Below, piece by piece: positions 25,511 through 34,451 of a DNA stretch of 64,000 nucleotides. Both the position numbers and the translations under genes were made by a program. The notes under the pieces were generated by a model. That model worked only from the letters and a program-made list of their open reading frames with translations. It did no database searches and was not told the origin of the DNA. How positions within the stretch are numbered: position 1 is the stretch's first letter; each line of letters starts with the position of its first letter. Origin of the DNA: Alphaproteobacteria bacterium (GTDB lineage Bacteria; Pseudomonadota; Alphaproteobacteria; UBA828); assembly GCA_011523425.1 (NCBI GenBank), contig WTGU01000156.1:1-64000 (forward strand), written 5' to 3'.

Positions 25511-25602
25511 GGGACGGTCATCGTCGCCGTGGATTCATCGCCGCGCGGGCACGGGCGATTGTCCCCGGCCCTCCGGGCGGGCGCAAGGTCGCGCATCCGG
25601 CG

Positions 25603-27213
25603 TCAGCCGGCCCGGATCAGGTCGGCGGCCTTCTCCGCGATCATGATGACGGGGGAGGCGGTGTTGCCCGAGGTGATGCGCGGCATGATCGAGGCGTCCA
25701 CCACGCGCAAGCCGCCGAGCCCGCGCACCCGGAGCGCGTCGTCCACCACGGCGTCCGCGTCCGGCCCCATCCTGCACGTACCCACCGGGTGGAAGATCGT
25801 GGTCGCGATGTTGCCCACCTCCCTGACCAGGTCTTCGTCGGATTCGACCTCGGGCCCGGGCAGCAGCTCCTCGGGCGCGTAGGGCGCGAGCGCCTGCGCC
25901 GTCATGATCCGGCGCACCTGGTGGACGGAGAGGACCGCAATGCGGCGGTCGTGGGCGGCCGACAGGTAGTTCGGCCTGATCTCGGGCTGCGCATCGAGAT
26001 CGGCGGTGGTCACGTGGCTGCTCCCGCGGCTCTCGGGGCGCAGGTTGCACACCGACATGGTGATGGCGGGGTAGGGATGGAGCGGATCGCCCAGCCGGTC
26101 GGTGGAGAGCGGCTGGACGTGATACTCCAGGTCCGGCGTGGCGAGCGCGGGATCGGACTTCGTGAACATGCCGAACTGGCTCGGCGCCATGGACATCGGC
26201 CCGCTCCGCCTGAGCGCGTATTCGAGGACGATGGCGAGCTTCCCCCAGGGGCTGTTCGCAAGCGTGTTCAGCGTCCTCGCGTTCTGAACCCCGAACACCG
26301 TGCGGATCTGCAGGTGGTCCATCAGGTTCTCGCCGACGCCCGGACTCGCGTGCGCCGCCTCGATGCCGAGCCCGGCGAGGCGCTCGGGCTGGCCGATGCC
26401 GGAGAGCTCGAGGATCTTGGGCGAGTTGATGGAGCCTGCGGCGAGCAGGATCTCGGCATCGGCGAACGCCTCGCGCCTGGCACCTCCCTGGCGGTAGACG
26501 AGGCCGCGCACCCTGCGGCCCTCCAGGATCAGCCGCTCGGTCTCGGCCTCCAGCTCGAGGCGCAGGTTGGGGCGCTTCAGCGCCGGCCTGAGGAAGCCGC
26601 TCGCCGTGTTCCAGCGCACGCCGCGCTCCTGGTTGACCTCGAAGAAGCCCGAGCCCTCGTTGTCGCCGTCGTTGAAGTCTGCGCGGGGCTGGATGCCGAA
26701 CTCCGCAGCGCCCGCCTGCACGGCCTCGAGGATCTCCCAGCTCAGACGCTGGGTGGTGACCTTCCAGCCGCCGCCGCTGCCGTGCATGGGGCTGGGGCCG
26801 GCGTGATGATCCTCGGACTTCAGGAAGTAGGGCAGCACGTCGTCCCAGCCCCAGCCGAGGTTGCCGAGCTGGCGCCAGTGGTCGTAGTCCGCCGCCTGGC
26901 CACGCATGTAGATCATGCCGTTGACCGACGAGCACCCGCCCAGCACCTTGCCGCGCGGGTAGACGAGGCTGCGCCCGTTGAGCCCCGGCTCGGGCGCCGT
27001 CTTCATCATCCAGTCCGTGCGCGGGTTGCCGATGCAGTAGAGATAGCCCACCGGGATGCGGACCCAGCGGTAGGCGTCGCTCTTGCCCGCCTCCAGCAGG
27101 AGCACGCGGGTGCGGCGATCCTCGCTGAGCCGGTTCGCCAGCACGCAACCGGCCGTGCCCGCGCCCACGACGATGTAGTCGTACCGGCCTTCCAGCGCGT
27201 CGGCCTTCGGCAT
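25603..27213 (-). CDS. GMC family FAD-dependent oxidoreductase (choline/alcohol dehydrogenase-like)
   Basis: The 536-residue protein has the N-terminal FAD motif [20 protein letters not shown] (about residues 12-31), the GMC signature 1 [18 protein letters not shown] (about 85-102) and signature 2 near [15 protein letters not shown]. The catalytic His is in [10 protein letters not shown] and the second site in [17 protein letters not shown] at the C-terminus. Members oxidise choline, long-chain or polyethylene-glycol alcohols; the substrate is unknown. The start at MPKADAL is chosen for the GGGAGG eight bases upstream. It could supply aldehyde, then acid, to the beta-oxidation genes next door (inference). 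Confidence 0.9.
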   Translation of the reverse strand: MPKADALEGRYDYIVVGAGTAGCVLANRLSEDRRTRVLLLEAGKSDAYRWVRIPVGYLYCIGNPRTDWMMKTAPEPGLNGRSLVYPRGKVLGGCSSVNGMIYMRGQAADYDHWRQLGNLGWGWDDVLPYFLKSEDHHAGPSPMHGSGGGWKVTTQRLSWEILEAVQAGAAEFGIQPRADFNDGDNEGSGFFEVNQERGVRWNTASGFLRPALKRPNLRLELEAETERLILEGRRVRGLVYRQGGARREAFADAEILLAAGSINSPKILELSGIGQPERLAGLGIEAAHASPGVGENLMDHLQIRTVFGVQNARTLNTLANSPWGKLAIVLEYALRRSGPMSMAPSQFGMFTKSDPALATPDLEYHVQPLSTDRLGDPLHPYPAITMSVCNLRPESRGSSHVTTADLDAQPEIRPNYLSAAHDRRIAVLSVHQVRRIMTAQALAPYAPEELLPGPEVESDEDLVREVGNIATTIFHPVGTCRMGPDADAVVDDALRVRGLGGLRVVDASIMPRITSGNTASPVIMIAEKAADLIRAG

Positions 27214-27373
27214 GCAGCGCCTCCCTGCGCCCGAACCATAGGATACCAGACGGCCCCACGCCGCCCGTTGACGCGACAACGGACCGCATAATACTTGCGC
27301 CCGGTGCTATCGCACCCGGCCTCCGCCGGCGGCCGGCACGCCCGGCAGGCAGCGATCACGGGAGCGCTCTCAC

Positions 27374-28198
27374 ATGAACGAACTGAGGCGGTTGTGCGCG
27401 CGCATAGTGGCGGCGCCGGCGTTCAACGGTCTGGTCATCGCGATGATCCTGATCACCGCGCTCGGCCTCGGGCTGGAGACCAGCCAGGCAATCCACGCAA
27501 GCTATGGCAACGCCATCCAATGGGCCTACCACGTGGCGCTCGGCGTCTTCGTGATCGAGGCCGCGATCAAGCTCACCGCGGTCTCGCCCCGCTTCGAGCG
27601 CTACTTCAAGGACGGCTGGAACCTCTTCGACTTCGCCATCCTGGTGCTCGCGCTCCTGCCGGAAGCAGGCGAGTTTGCCCTCATTGCGCGGCTTGCGCGC
27701 CTGCTGCGGGTGCTGCGGGTGGTGACGGTGGTGCCCCAGCTCCGCATCATCGTCTCCACGCTGATCCGCTCGCTCCCCGGCCTCGCGAACGTGGGACTGC
27801 TGCTGTCCGCCGTCTTCTACGTCTACGCGATCGCGGGCGTGCACCTCTTCCGCGACCACGACCCGACCCACTGGCGCAACCTCGGCATCGCGCTGCTCTC
27901 GCTCTTCCGGGTGATGACGCTCGAGGACTGGACGGACATCATGTACGTCGCCATGGAGCTCCACTCCATGGCCTGGCTCTTCTTCGTCAGCTTCGTGATG
28001 CTGGCGGCGGTGATCATGATCAACCTGGTGATCGCGGTCGTGATCAACAATCTGCACGACGCGCGCCTCGAGGTGAGGCCGGTCAAGGGCGACGAGAGCG
28101 AGGACGAACAGACGCTCAGAACCGTCCGCGAGGAGGCTGCGAACGCGCGTGCGGCGCTGGAGCGCGTCGAGACCATCCTCGCCAAGATGAAGAAGTAG
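27374..28198 (+). CDS. Voltage-gated cation channel (NaChBac/CavAb-type ion transporter)
   Basis: The 274-residue protein is a single six-helix voltage-gated channel subunit that should assemble as a tetramer. The S4 sensor has arginines every third residue (RLARLLRVLR, about residues 106-115). The pore filter is T182-L-E-D-W-T-D188. Bacterial sodium channels have TLESWS here; aspartates at the positions of 185 and 188 are the ones that make the engineered CavAb calcium selective, so calcium permeation is predicted. S6 ends with INLVIAVVINNLHDA, and a C-terminal coiled coil with heptads follows (about 240-272), as in NaChBac. The gene is monocistronic. Confidence 0.88.
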   Translation: MNELRRLCARIVAAPAFNGLVIAMILITALGLGLETSQAIHASYGNAIQWAYHVALGVFVIEAAIKLTAVSPRFERYFKDGWNLFDFAILVLALLPEAGEFALIARLARLLRVLRVVTVVPQLRIIVSTLIRSLPGLANVGLLLSAVFYVYAIAGVHLFRDHDPTHWRNLGIALLSLFRVMTLEDWTDIMYVAMELHSMAWLFFVSFVMLAAVIMINLVIAVVINNLHDARLEVRPVKGDESEDEQTLRTVREEAANARAALERVETILAKMKK

Positions 28199-28532
28199 CG
28201 GGCCGGTTCTTCCCGCGCTCGCGACCCTGCGGGCGCGAGCGACTCAGGCGCGAGCGACTCCCCGGACCATGGTGCGGTGCACGGCGCGGGGCGCCTGCGT
28301 CAGGATCGCGCGATGCAACGCAGTGTCCAGCAGTCCACGGCAGGCGGCACGAGCGCGAAGGCGCGGCCTTCTCCCGCGCCCGCGCTCCTGCATGCCGCGC
28401 GCGAGACGCTGTGCCACATAAAGTGCCGCTTCGTGCCGGTTTATGCCGGGTTGTCCCGGGATATTCCGCATAAAAAACGAGGGGGGGTGTGTCACTTCGC
28501 GCCCCCGCCGCCCGGCCGAACGGCGCTTCGCC
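28199..28532. other. Intergenic stretch with a short tandem repeat, no gene called
   Basis: This 334-base region lies between the channel gene and the convergent NIPSNAP gene. It contains two copies of GGCGCGAGCGACTC (28232-28245 and 28247-28260). A possible small stem CCGGG-TTGT-CCCGG is followed by an A-run and a G-run (near 28470-28490). Short open frames exist on both strands but none has a ribosome site or a recognisable product. Confidence 0.45.
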
Positions 28533-28856
28533 TCAGGGATGCGGGCCCCAGGGCGCCGCGTTCAGCAGCTCCACCTCCTGGGTCATCACCAGCGGGCGGA
28601 AGTTGCCGGCGAAGTTCATGAAGTCGTCGTCCTGGAAGAGCCGCGCCCAGTGCGCGCGGCGGTCGGCGTCGTCGTCGAACTTCCAGAGGTGCACCAGCCG
28701 GTTGATGGTGCCGGTGTCGGCGATGAAGTAGCCGACCAGCTTGGCGCCGAAGCCTCCCTTCTCCAGAGCGGGCCAGCCCAGGGTCTGATAGTGCGAGACG
28801 GCCTCGGGCAGCTTGCCGACCTTCAGCGTGTAGGTCCTCATCTCGTAGAGCGCCAT
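28533..28856 (-). CDS. NIPSNAP family protein
   Basis: The 107-residue protein matches the NIPSNAP/dimeric alpha-beta barrel fold: LYEMRTYTLKVGKLPEAV at the start, then VGYFIADTGTINRLVHLWKF and the DDADRRAHWARLFQD helix. Bacterial members are small cytoplasmic proteins of unsettled function, often beside catabolic genes. It is divergent from the DoeB-like gene with about 140 bases between. Confidence 0.9.
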   Translation of the reverse strand: MALYEMRTYTLKVGKLPEAVSHYQTLGWPALEKGGFGAKLVGYFIADTGTINRLVHLWKFDDDADRRAHWARLFQDDDFMNFAGNFRPLVMTQEVELLNAAPWGPHP

Positions 28857-28998
28857 GGCGTTCCTCCCGTTCGGTTTCGTGCGGGAGACTGGCCGCGCCG
28901 GCGGCCTGCGTCAAACGGGCGCGGGATGCGCGGCCATTGCCGGCGGCGGCCCGGAGCGGGCAGACTGGCCGCACAGGCGACGATCCGGGAGCGACGTC

Positions 28999-30030
28999 AT
29001 GGAAGAGACGGGCACGCGGCTCGCCACGCAGATCGATTTCGAGCGTGACGGCAAGCAGTGCGACTATCTGCGCCTGCCCCACTCCGTCCACCGCTCCGCA
29101 TACGGGTGGCTGCCGGTGCCGCTCGTCTGCATCAGGAACGGCGACGGGCCGACGGTGCTGCTGACGTCGGGCGTGCACGGCGACGAGTACGAGGGGCAGG
29201 TGACGCTCACCAGGCTCACCCGCAGCATCGATCCGGCCGACGTGACGGGCCGCATCATCATCTTCCCCATGGCCAACTATCCGGCGGCGAAGGCCGGGCT
29301 CAGGACCTCACCCATCGACGAGCTGAACCTGAATCGCGTGTTCCCGGGCAAGCACGACGGCCGGCTCACCGAGATGCTCGCCCACTACATCGACACGGAG
29401 CTGACGCCGCGCGCGGACTACATGCTCGATCTCCACTCCGGCGGCAGCTCGCTGATGTACCTGCCGAGCCTGGTGCTGCGCGACGCGGCGATGCCGGCCG
29501 ACCTGCAGGCCAGGATCATCGAGCTCGGCCGGGTCTTCGGCGCGCCCTATGGCTTCCTCTTCCCGGCGACCCGGGGCTGGGGCGGCACCAACATGCGGGC
29601 GGCGATCGCCCGCGGCGTCGTCGCCTTCGGCACCGAGATGGGCGGAGGCGGCACGGTCACGCCGGAATGCCTGCGCATCTGCGAGGCGGGCGTGCGCCGC
29701 GTGCTCCGCCATGTCGGCGTCTGGCACGGCCCGGTGGCGGACGACGAGGAGCCGGCCGTGGAGCCGCGCATGCTGACCGCCGAGTCGTGGGATTACTTCA
29801 CCTACGCCAGCGAGGACGGCTTGTTCGAGCCCGTCGTCGAGCTCGGCGCCGAGGTGACGAAGGGCCAGCGCGCCGGCCTGATCCATACGCCGGAGACGCC
29901 GTGGCGGGAGCCGACGGAGATCCGCTTCGATCAGACCGGCCTCGTCGTCTGCAAGCGCGTGCCGGGACGGGTGGAGCGCGGCGACTGCCTGTTCCACCTC
30001 GGCGCCGACATGGCGGAAGGCGACTGGTAG
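28999..30030 (+). CDS. Succinylglutamate desuccinylase/aspartoacylase family deacylase (DoeB-like)
   Basis: The 343-residue protein is an M14-like zinc deacylase. Zinc ligands are in SGVHGDEYEGQ (His about 59, Glu about 62) and DLHSGG (His about 151), the catalytic Glu in GTEMGGGGTV. The size and the GxDExxxG blocks fit N-acetyl-2,4-diaminobutyrate deacetylase DoeB of ectoine breakdown, but no DoeA, DoeC or DoeD gene is adjacent, so another N-acyl amino acid is possible. The start at MEETGTR is preferred because the region upstream is a low-complexity extension overlapping the promoter. A PPOX gene follows by 25 bases, likely in the same operon. Confidence 0.83.
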   Translation: MEETGTRLATQIDFERDGKQCDYLRLPHSVHRSAYGWLPVPLVCIRNGDGPTVLLTSGVHGDEYEGQVTLTRLTRSIDPADVTGRIIIFPMANYPAAKAGLRTSPIDELNLNRVFPGKHDGRLTEMLAHYIDTELTPRADYMLDLHSGGSSLMYLPSLVLRDAAMPADLQARIIELGRVFGAPYGFLFPATRGWGGTNMRAAIARGVVAFGTEMGGGGTVTPECLRICEAGVRRVLRHVGVWHGPVADDEEPAVEPRMLTAESWDYFTYASEDGLFEPVVELGAEVTKGQRAGLIHTPETPWREPTEIRFDQTGLVVCKRVPGRVERGDCLFHLGADMAEGDW

Positions 30031-30055
30031 GGACCGGATCGGATCGGGAGGAGCG

Positions 30056-30583
30056 ATGAGCGCGACGGAGAACGACGAGAGCTGGCGCGGCAAGATCGGC
30101 GGGATGAGCGCCGACGAGATCGACGGCTTCCTGGCGGAGCCATTCCTCGCCCGCGTCGCCTGCCTCGACGACAACGACTGGCCCTATGTCGTGCCCTGCT
30201 GGTACCAGTGGGACGGCACCGCGCTCTGGCTGGTGCCGCGGGCGCGCTCGGCCTGGGCGCGTCATCTGGAGGCGCGGCCGCGCTGCGCGGTGACGATCGA
30301 CGAATCGTCCGCCGCCGACCGGGCGTCGGACACCGGCGTGCAGCGCCGCTTCCTCGCCCAGTGCGAGGCGGTGATCGTGGAACGGCCGAACGTCGGCGGC
30401 CGCTGGGTGGAGATCGCCCGCACCATGTCGATCCGCTACTACGGCGAGAACGGCCCCAGCTATCTCGAACCCACCATGGGCTGGAAGCGCTGGCTGGTGC
30501 GCCTCGACCCCGTGCACATCCAGACCTGGCAGGGCATCGCCTGGCCCAAGCGCTACCTGGAGGGCGATGCCGTGGTCCGCTGA
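30056..30583 (+). CDS. Pyridoxamine 5'-phosphate oxidase (PPOX) family protein
   Basis: The 175-residue protein has a split-barrel flavin-binding fold: FLAEPFLARVACLDDNDWPYVVP, then YQWDGTALWLVPRARSAWARHL and the CAVTIDES strand. Such proteins bind FMN, F420 or haem, and many are of unknown role. GGGAGGAG lies just before the ATG. It follows the DoeB-like gene on the same strand by 25 bases. The product ends before the promoter of the LysR gene at 30629. Confidence 0.85.
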   Translation: MSATENDESWRGKIGGMSADEIDGFLAEPFLARVACLDDNDWPYVVPCWYQWDGTALWLVPRARSAWARHLEARPRCAVTIDESSAADRASDTGVQRRFLAQCEAVIVERPNVGGRWVEIARTMSIRYYGENGPSYLEPTMGWKRWLVRLDPVHIQTWQGIAWPKRYLEGDAVVR

Positions 30584-30593
30584 GCGCCGGCAA

Positions 30594-30622
30594 TTGACCG
30601 GTGTGAAGTATTGGAATAATAG
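30594..30622 (+). promoter_or_regulatory. Promoter of the first LysR gene, leaderless geometry
   Basis: TTGACC (30594-30599), a 17-base spacer and TAATAG (30617-30622) form a good sigma-70-type promoter. Six bases later the ATG of the LysR gene begins, with no ribosome-binding sequence, so the transcript probably starts at or next to the A of ATG. Confidence 0.7.
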
Positions 30623-30628
30623 ATTTCA

Positions 30629-31498
30629 ATGATCGATCTGGACTCCAAGCAGCTGCGCTCGTTCCTCTGTCTCGCAGCGGAGCGGAGTTTCTCCAAGGCG
30701 GCGCGCCAGATCGGCTGCTCCCAGGCGACCATGTCGATCCGCATCCAGAAGCTGGAGGACGCGCTCGGACTCCGCCTGTTCGACCGCAGCCCTCACGAGG
30801 TGAAGCTGACGGCCGAGGGACGCGACGTGCTGCCCGACATTCGGGCGATGGTCGACCTGCAGGACCGGATGTACGAGCGCCTGCAGTCGAGGCGCGTGTT
30901 CGGCAAGGTGAGACTCGGCGTCGCCGACGGCTACGAGATGCTGCTCCTGCCGAAGCTCCTGAGGAACGTGCTGCAGGACAACGCCGATGCGGAGTTCGAC
31001 GTCCACTGCGGGCCCAGCCGCCGGCTGCAGCAGATGATGGACGCGCGCACGCTGGATATCGCCGTCGTCACGCTACCGGAGCCCGAGCCTTCGGCGGTGA
31101 CGATCTGTCATGCGCAGCTCCATTGGGTAGCGGCGCCGGGCTTCGAGTTCGACCCGCTCGTTCCGGTGCCGATCGCCTGGCACGAGGACGATTGCTTCTT
31201 CCGGTCCGTGGCGGCCGCTGCGCTCAAGGACCGGGGGATGGCCTACCGCGAGGTGCTGTGCAGCGCCGATGCGCGGGTGATTCGCGCCACCGTCGAAGCG
31301 GGAACCGCCATCGCCGTCCTGCCCGAAGGCGCCATTCCGGACACGCTGAGCGTGTTGTCGGCGCCGTCGCTTCTTCCGCCGCTGGGCACGGCGCCCATCC
31401 AGCTTCTCGAGCGTTCGACCCTGCAGTCCGAGGCCGCGGCGGCGGTCAAGCAGGAGATCATGCGCGCGTACCGCGAAGCGGGCCTTGCCGGCGCCTGA
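30629..31498 (+). CDS. LysR family transcriptional regulator (copy 1 of tandem pair)
   Basis: The 289-residue protein has the LysR winged helix at residues about 4-65 (QLRSFLCLAAERSFSKAA; GCSQATMSIRIQKLEDALG) and a PBP2-type effector domain after about 90. Its closest relative in the window is the next gene, which is similar through the whole helix-turn-helix and linker (GxVRLGxAxGY), so the two arose by duplication. Effector and targets are unknown; the nearest plus-strand neighbours are PPOX and DoeB-like genes, which it may control. It has no ribosome site. Confidence 0.92.
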   Translation: MIDLDSKQLRSFLCLAAERSFSKAARQIGCSQATMSIRIQKLEDALGLRLFDRSPHEVKLTAEGRDVLPDIRAMVDLQDRMYERLQSRRVFGKVRLGVADGYEMLLLPKLLRNVLQDNADAEFDVHCGPSRRLQQMMDARTLDIAVVTLPEPEPSAVTICHAQLHWVAAPGFEFDPLVPVPIAWHEDDCFFRSVAAAALKDRGMAYREVLCSADARVIRATVEAGTAIAVLPEGAIPDTLSVLSAPSLLPPLGTAPIQLLERSTLQSEAAAAVKQEIMRAYREAGLAGA

Positions 31499-31634
31499 CG
31501 GGCGCCACGCCGGAGACCGCGATTCCATCGTGCCGACCGCGAGCGGGCGACCGCGGCCGGGCCGACGACCCCTCCGCTGCACGCACGACGGCGGCTGCCC
31601 CTCCCCACACGCGCGCAAGTATGCGGACTAAGTA

Positions 31635-31663
31635 TTGACTAAAATGATATATCTATTTACTCA
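31635..31663 (+). promoter_or_regulatory. Promoter of the second LysR gene, same geometry
   Basis: TTGACT (31635-31640), a 17-base A+T-rich spacer and TACTCA (31658-31663) stand exactly as far from the ATG at 31670 as in the first LysR gene: the -35 begins 35 bases upstream. The -10 is a weaker match. No ribosome site is present, again pointing to a leaderless message. Confidence 0.55.
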
Positions 31664-31669
31664 TGAAGC

Positions 31670-32524
31670 ATGCCTGATATCGACACCAGGATTCTGCGCT
31701 CCTTCCTTACCGTGGCGTCGAATCGCAGCTTCTCCGCCGCCGCCCACCACCTCGGTTGCTCGCAGGGAACGATGTCGCTGCGCATCAAGGGGCTGGAAGA
31801 TCAACTCGGCATGCGCCTCTTCGAGCGCAAGCGCAACGACGTCAGGCTGACGGTCGCGGGCCACGACCTTCTGCCCGGCGTGAGAGCCATCGTCGACGCG
31901 CACGACCGGCTCATCGATCGCGCGAGCGCGAGGCATATCAAGGGCAGTGTCCGGCTCGGAATCGCGGAGGGCTACTCCGTCCACCTGCTTCCCAGAGTTC
32001 TCGAGCGGGTGCAGCGGCTCTACGCCGCCATCGAGCTCGCCGTCGTCTGCGCCGACAGCCCGGCGCTCCGGCGCATGGTGCGGGAGGATGCGCTCGACCT
32101 GGCGGTCGCGGTGGCGCCGCGGGAGCTGCCGGCGGCGGCGCTTCTCTCCCGCCCCCACCTGCGGTGGGTGGCCTCTCCCGACTTCGCGCCGGGCGAATGG
32201 AACGCGCTCCCCGTCGCCTGCTTTCCGGACGGCCATGCGTTCCGAGCGGCGGCTCTCGAAGCGCTGCATGCCCGGGGGATCGCCTATCGCGAGGTGGTAT
32301 GCAGCGCCAACGAGCAGGTCATTCACTGCGCCGTCGCGGCCGGGGCGGCCGTTGCCGTCATGGCCGAGGACATGGTCCCCGACGGGTTGCGGATCGTGTC
32401 CGATACCCGGTTCCTGCCGACCCTCGGGCGCATCGGCATTCAGCTCCTGGAAGCGCCCGCACCGCACTCGGACGCGGTACGGCACGTGAAGCTGCAAATC
32501 GGCGAGCTCCATCCGGGCGCCTGA
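31670..32524 (+). CDS. LysR family transcriptional regulator (copy 2 of tandem pair)
   Basis: The 284-residue protein has the same build as copy 1: helix-turn-helix RSFLTVASNRSFSAAA and GCSQGTMSLRIKGLEDQLG, then VRLGIAEGYSVHLLPRVL and a PBP2-type ligand domain. Sequence is diverged in the ligand domain, so it should sense a different effector. It lies 171 bases after copy 1 and is transcribed from its own promoter. The tRNA-Ser gene converges on it from the right. No target operon can be named. Confidence 0.92.
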   Translation: MPDIDTRILRSFLTVASNRSFSAAAHHLGCSQGTMSLRIKGLEDQLGMRLFERKRNDVRLTVAGHDLLPGVRAIVDAHDRLIDRASARHIKGSVRLGIAEGYSVHLLPRVLERVQRLYAAIELAVVCADSPALRRMVREDALDLAVAVAPRELPAAALLSRPHLRWVASPDFAPGEWNALPVACFPDGHAFRAAALEALHARGIAYREVVCSANEQVIHCAVAAGAAVAVMAEDMVPDGLRIVSDTRFLPTLGRIGIQLLEAPAPHSDAVRHVKLQIGELHPGA

Positions 32525-32554
32525 AGCGCCCGTTCGGTACCGGCGGGACGACAG

Positions 32555-32644
32555 TGGCGGATGGGGTGGGATTCGAACCCACGAGGGACTCGCGCCCCTG
32601 CCGGTTTTCAAGACCGGTGCCTTCGACCGCTCGGCCACCCATCC
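32555..32644 (-). tRNA. tRNA-Ser (UGA)
   Basis: On the minus strand GGATGGG (from 32644) pairs with CCCATCC at the 3' end, followed by discriminator G and an encoded CCA (32557-32555). The anticodon stem-loop reads CCGGT-CTTGAAA-ACCGG, giving anticodon UGA. The long variable arm (GGCAGGGGCGCGAGTCCC) and the TTCGAATCC T-loop confirm a class II serine tRNA. Confidence 0.95.
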
Positions 32645-32722
32645 GCTGCTCGATATCATCAGCCCGGAAACCGCCTTTCAAGGCGGAAAAGCGGGCGGCG
32701 CACATTCCGCGCGGGCCGCGTC

Positions 32723-32752
32723 TTGGCCTATCGCCTCCCTTCTGTGCTATAG
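32723..32752 (+). promoter_or_regulatory. Probable promoter of tRNA-Leu
   Basis: TTGGCC (32723-32728) and CTATAG (32747-32752) are spaced by 18 bases and lie about 60 bases before the tRNA. The CTATAG-type -10 is common in alphaproteobacterial stable RNA promoters. The -35 is only a partial match, so this is tentative. Confidence 0.4.
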
Positions 32753-32813
32753 GGCGCCCGACGCCGCCCCGAAGCCGGGGCGGCTCGTGAGCGAACGGGG
32801 GCGCCGGAGACAC

Positions 32814-32898
32814 GCGGGCGTGGCGGAATTGGTAGACGCGCGTGGTTTAGGACCACGTGGCTCAGGCCGTGGGGGTTCGAATCCCTTCGCCCGCACCA
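32814..32898 (+). tRNA. tRNA-Leu (UAG)
   Basis: Acceptor arms GCGGGCG (32814-32820) and CGCCCGC (32888-32894) pair perfectly, followed by A and an encoded CCA. The anticodon loop TTTAGGA inside GTGG/CCAC gives anticodon UAG. A long variable arm and GGTTCGAATCC T-arm confirm leucine. The gene stands before tig, as in many Alphaproteobacteria. Confidence 0.96.
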
Positions 32899-32973
32899 GC
32901 GCACGAGCAGCCCGCGTCCATTCCCTTGCCGAGCGCCCGTCGACCCGGCGGAACGCGACATGAGCGACAGACG

Positions 32974-34425
32974 ATGCAGGTGACGGAGACCCTCGCGGAA
33001 GGGCTGAGACGCGAGCTCAAGGTGACGGTCCCGGCGGCCGACCTTCAGGCCGATGTCGAGGGGCGGCTCGACGAGCTGCGCAAGACCGTGACCATGAAGG
33101 GCTTTCGCCCCGGCAAGGTGCCGCTCTCGATCGTGCGCCGCCACTACCAGCCGCGCGTGCTGGGCGAGGTGCTGCAGCAGACGATCGAGACGCGCTCGCT
33201 GGAGATCCTGGAAGAGCGCTCGCTTCGTCCCGCCATGCAGCCAGAGATCGAGGTCACCGCGTTCGACGAGGGCGCCGATCTCGAGTTCACGATGGGAATG
33301 GAGATCCTGCCGGAGATCGAGCTCGGCGAGTTCTCCGACCTCGCCGTCACCCGGCTCAAGGCGGAGGTGGGCGAGGATGCCGTCGAGGACGCGCTCACCC
33401 GGCTCGCCGAGGCGGAGAAGCGCTTCGAGCCGGTGGCGGCGGCACGGCCGGCGAAGGAGGGCGACCAGATCCTGGTCGACATCGCCGTCGAGATCGACGG
33501 CAAGCCGGACGAAGAGCGGGGCGGCACCGATGTGCCGCTGGAGCTCGGAGACGACGCGATCATGGCCGAGCTGACCGGGCCGCTCGTCGGCGCCGAGCCG
33601 GGCGACGAGCGTGAGGTGACGATCAGCCTGCCGGCGCCCGGGCCCGGTGCGGAGGCCGAGACATCGGACGAGGCGCCGGACGAGGCTGCGGCACAAGCCC
33701 CCACCCTCTTCAAGGTCTCGGTCAAGGAAGTGCGGGAGCGGCTGCCCACGGAAATCGACGACGCCTTCGCGGAGCGCCGGGGCGCCAAGGACCTGGACGA
33801 GCTGCGCGGCGTCGTCCGGGCGCAGATCGAGCAGCACTACGAGCATGCCTCCCAGGCGCGGCTGAAGCGCGCGATGCTGGATGTCCTCGACGAGAGCCAT
33901 CGCTTCGAGGTTCCGCCGGGCATGGTCGAGCGCGAGTTCGGCGCCATCTGGCAGCAGGTGGAGAACGACGCGAAGCAGGCCGAGGTCGAGATCGCCGCGA
34001 TGCTCGACCAGCCGGAGGACGAGGCGCGGGACGAGTTTCGCCAGATCGCGGAGCGGCGGGTGCGCCTCGGCCTCCTGATCGCGGAGATCGGACAGGCCAA
34101 CGACATCACGGTCGAGCAGGAGGACCTGCTCCGCGCCGCCGTCGAGAACGCCCGCTCTCATCCGGAGCCCCAGCGCCTGCTGGAGTTCTACCGGGCGCAG
34201 CCGCAGGCACTCGAGCGCTTCCGCCCCATCGTGTTCGAGGACAAGGTAATCGCCTTCCTCAGCGAGCTCGCCACCATCTCGGACGAGGTGGTCGATGCCG
34301 AGACGCTGCTGAGCGATCCCGACGAGGACGAGAAGCCCATGACGGCCGCGGCCGACGCTGCCGACGAGAGCGCGAGCGACACCGCCGCCGAGGGCGACAG
34401 CGCCGGCGAAGGCGAGTCGGGCTGA
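32974..34425 (+). CDS. tig: Trigger factor, ribosome-associated chaperone and prolyl isomerase
   Basis: The 483-residue protein has the ribosome-binding domain with the signature [16 protein letters not shown] (about residues 43-58; GFRxGKxP), a PPIase domain about 150-250 and the C-terminal chaperone arms. It binds the exit tunnel through L23 and shields nascent chains. The last 30 residues are acidic and Ala-rich. The insert around residue 210-240 ([15 protein letters not shown]) in the PPIase region is an acidic, low-complexity extension. The start MQVTET is chosen by homology; the ribosome site is weak, and an out-of-frame ATG lies just upstream. It begins the tig-clpP-clpX-lon block. Confidence 0.95.
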   Translation: MQVTETLAEGLRRELKVTVPAADLQADVEGRLDELRKTVTMKGFRPGKVPLSIVRRHYQPRVLGEVLQQTIETRSLEILEERSLRPAMQPEIEVTAFDEGADLEFTMGMEILPEIELGEFSDLAVTRLKAEVGEDAVEDALTRLAEAEKRFEPVAAARPAKEGDQILVDIAVEIDGKPDEERGGTDVPLELGDDAIMAELTGPLVGAEPGDEREVTISLPAPGPGAEAETSDEAPDEAAAQAPTLFKVSVKEVRERLPTEIDDAFAERRGAKDLDELRGVVRAQIEQHYEHASQARLKRAMLDVLDESHRFEVPPGMVEREFGAIWQQVENDAKQAEVEIAAMLDQPEDEARDEFRQIAERRVRLGLLIAEIGQANDITVEQEDLLRAAVENARSHPEPQRLLEFYRAQPQALERFRPIVFEDKVIAFLSELATISDEVVDAETLLSDPDEDEKPMTAAADAADESASDTAAEGDSAGEGESG

Positions 34426-34451
34426 CCCGCAGCGCCGCAAGGGAGAGCGTC

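Noticed and set aside
28244-28495. Short minus-strand open frame (83 codons) in the gap after the channel gene.
   Set aside because: No ribosome site, very basic composition and no recognised relative; could be a real small gene but cannot be supported.
32666-32690. Small stem CCGCCTT/AAGGCGG between the two tRNA genes as a terminator.
   Set aside because: It lies upstream of both tRNA genes rather than downstream, the loop is too tight and no T-run follows in a useful direction.
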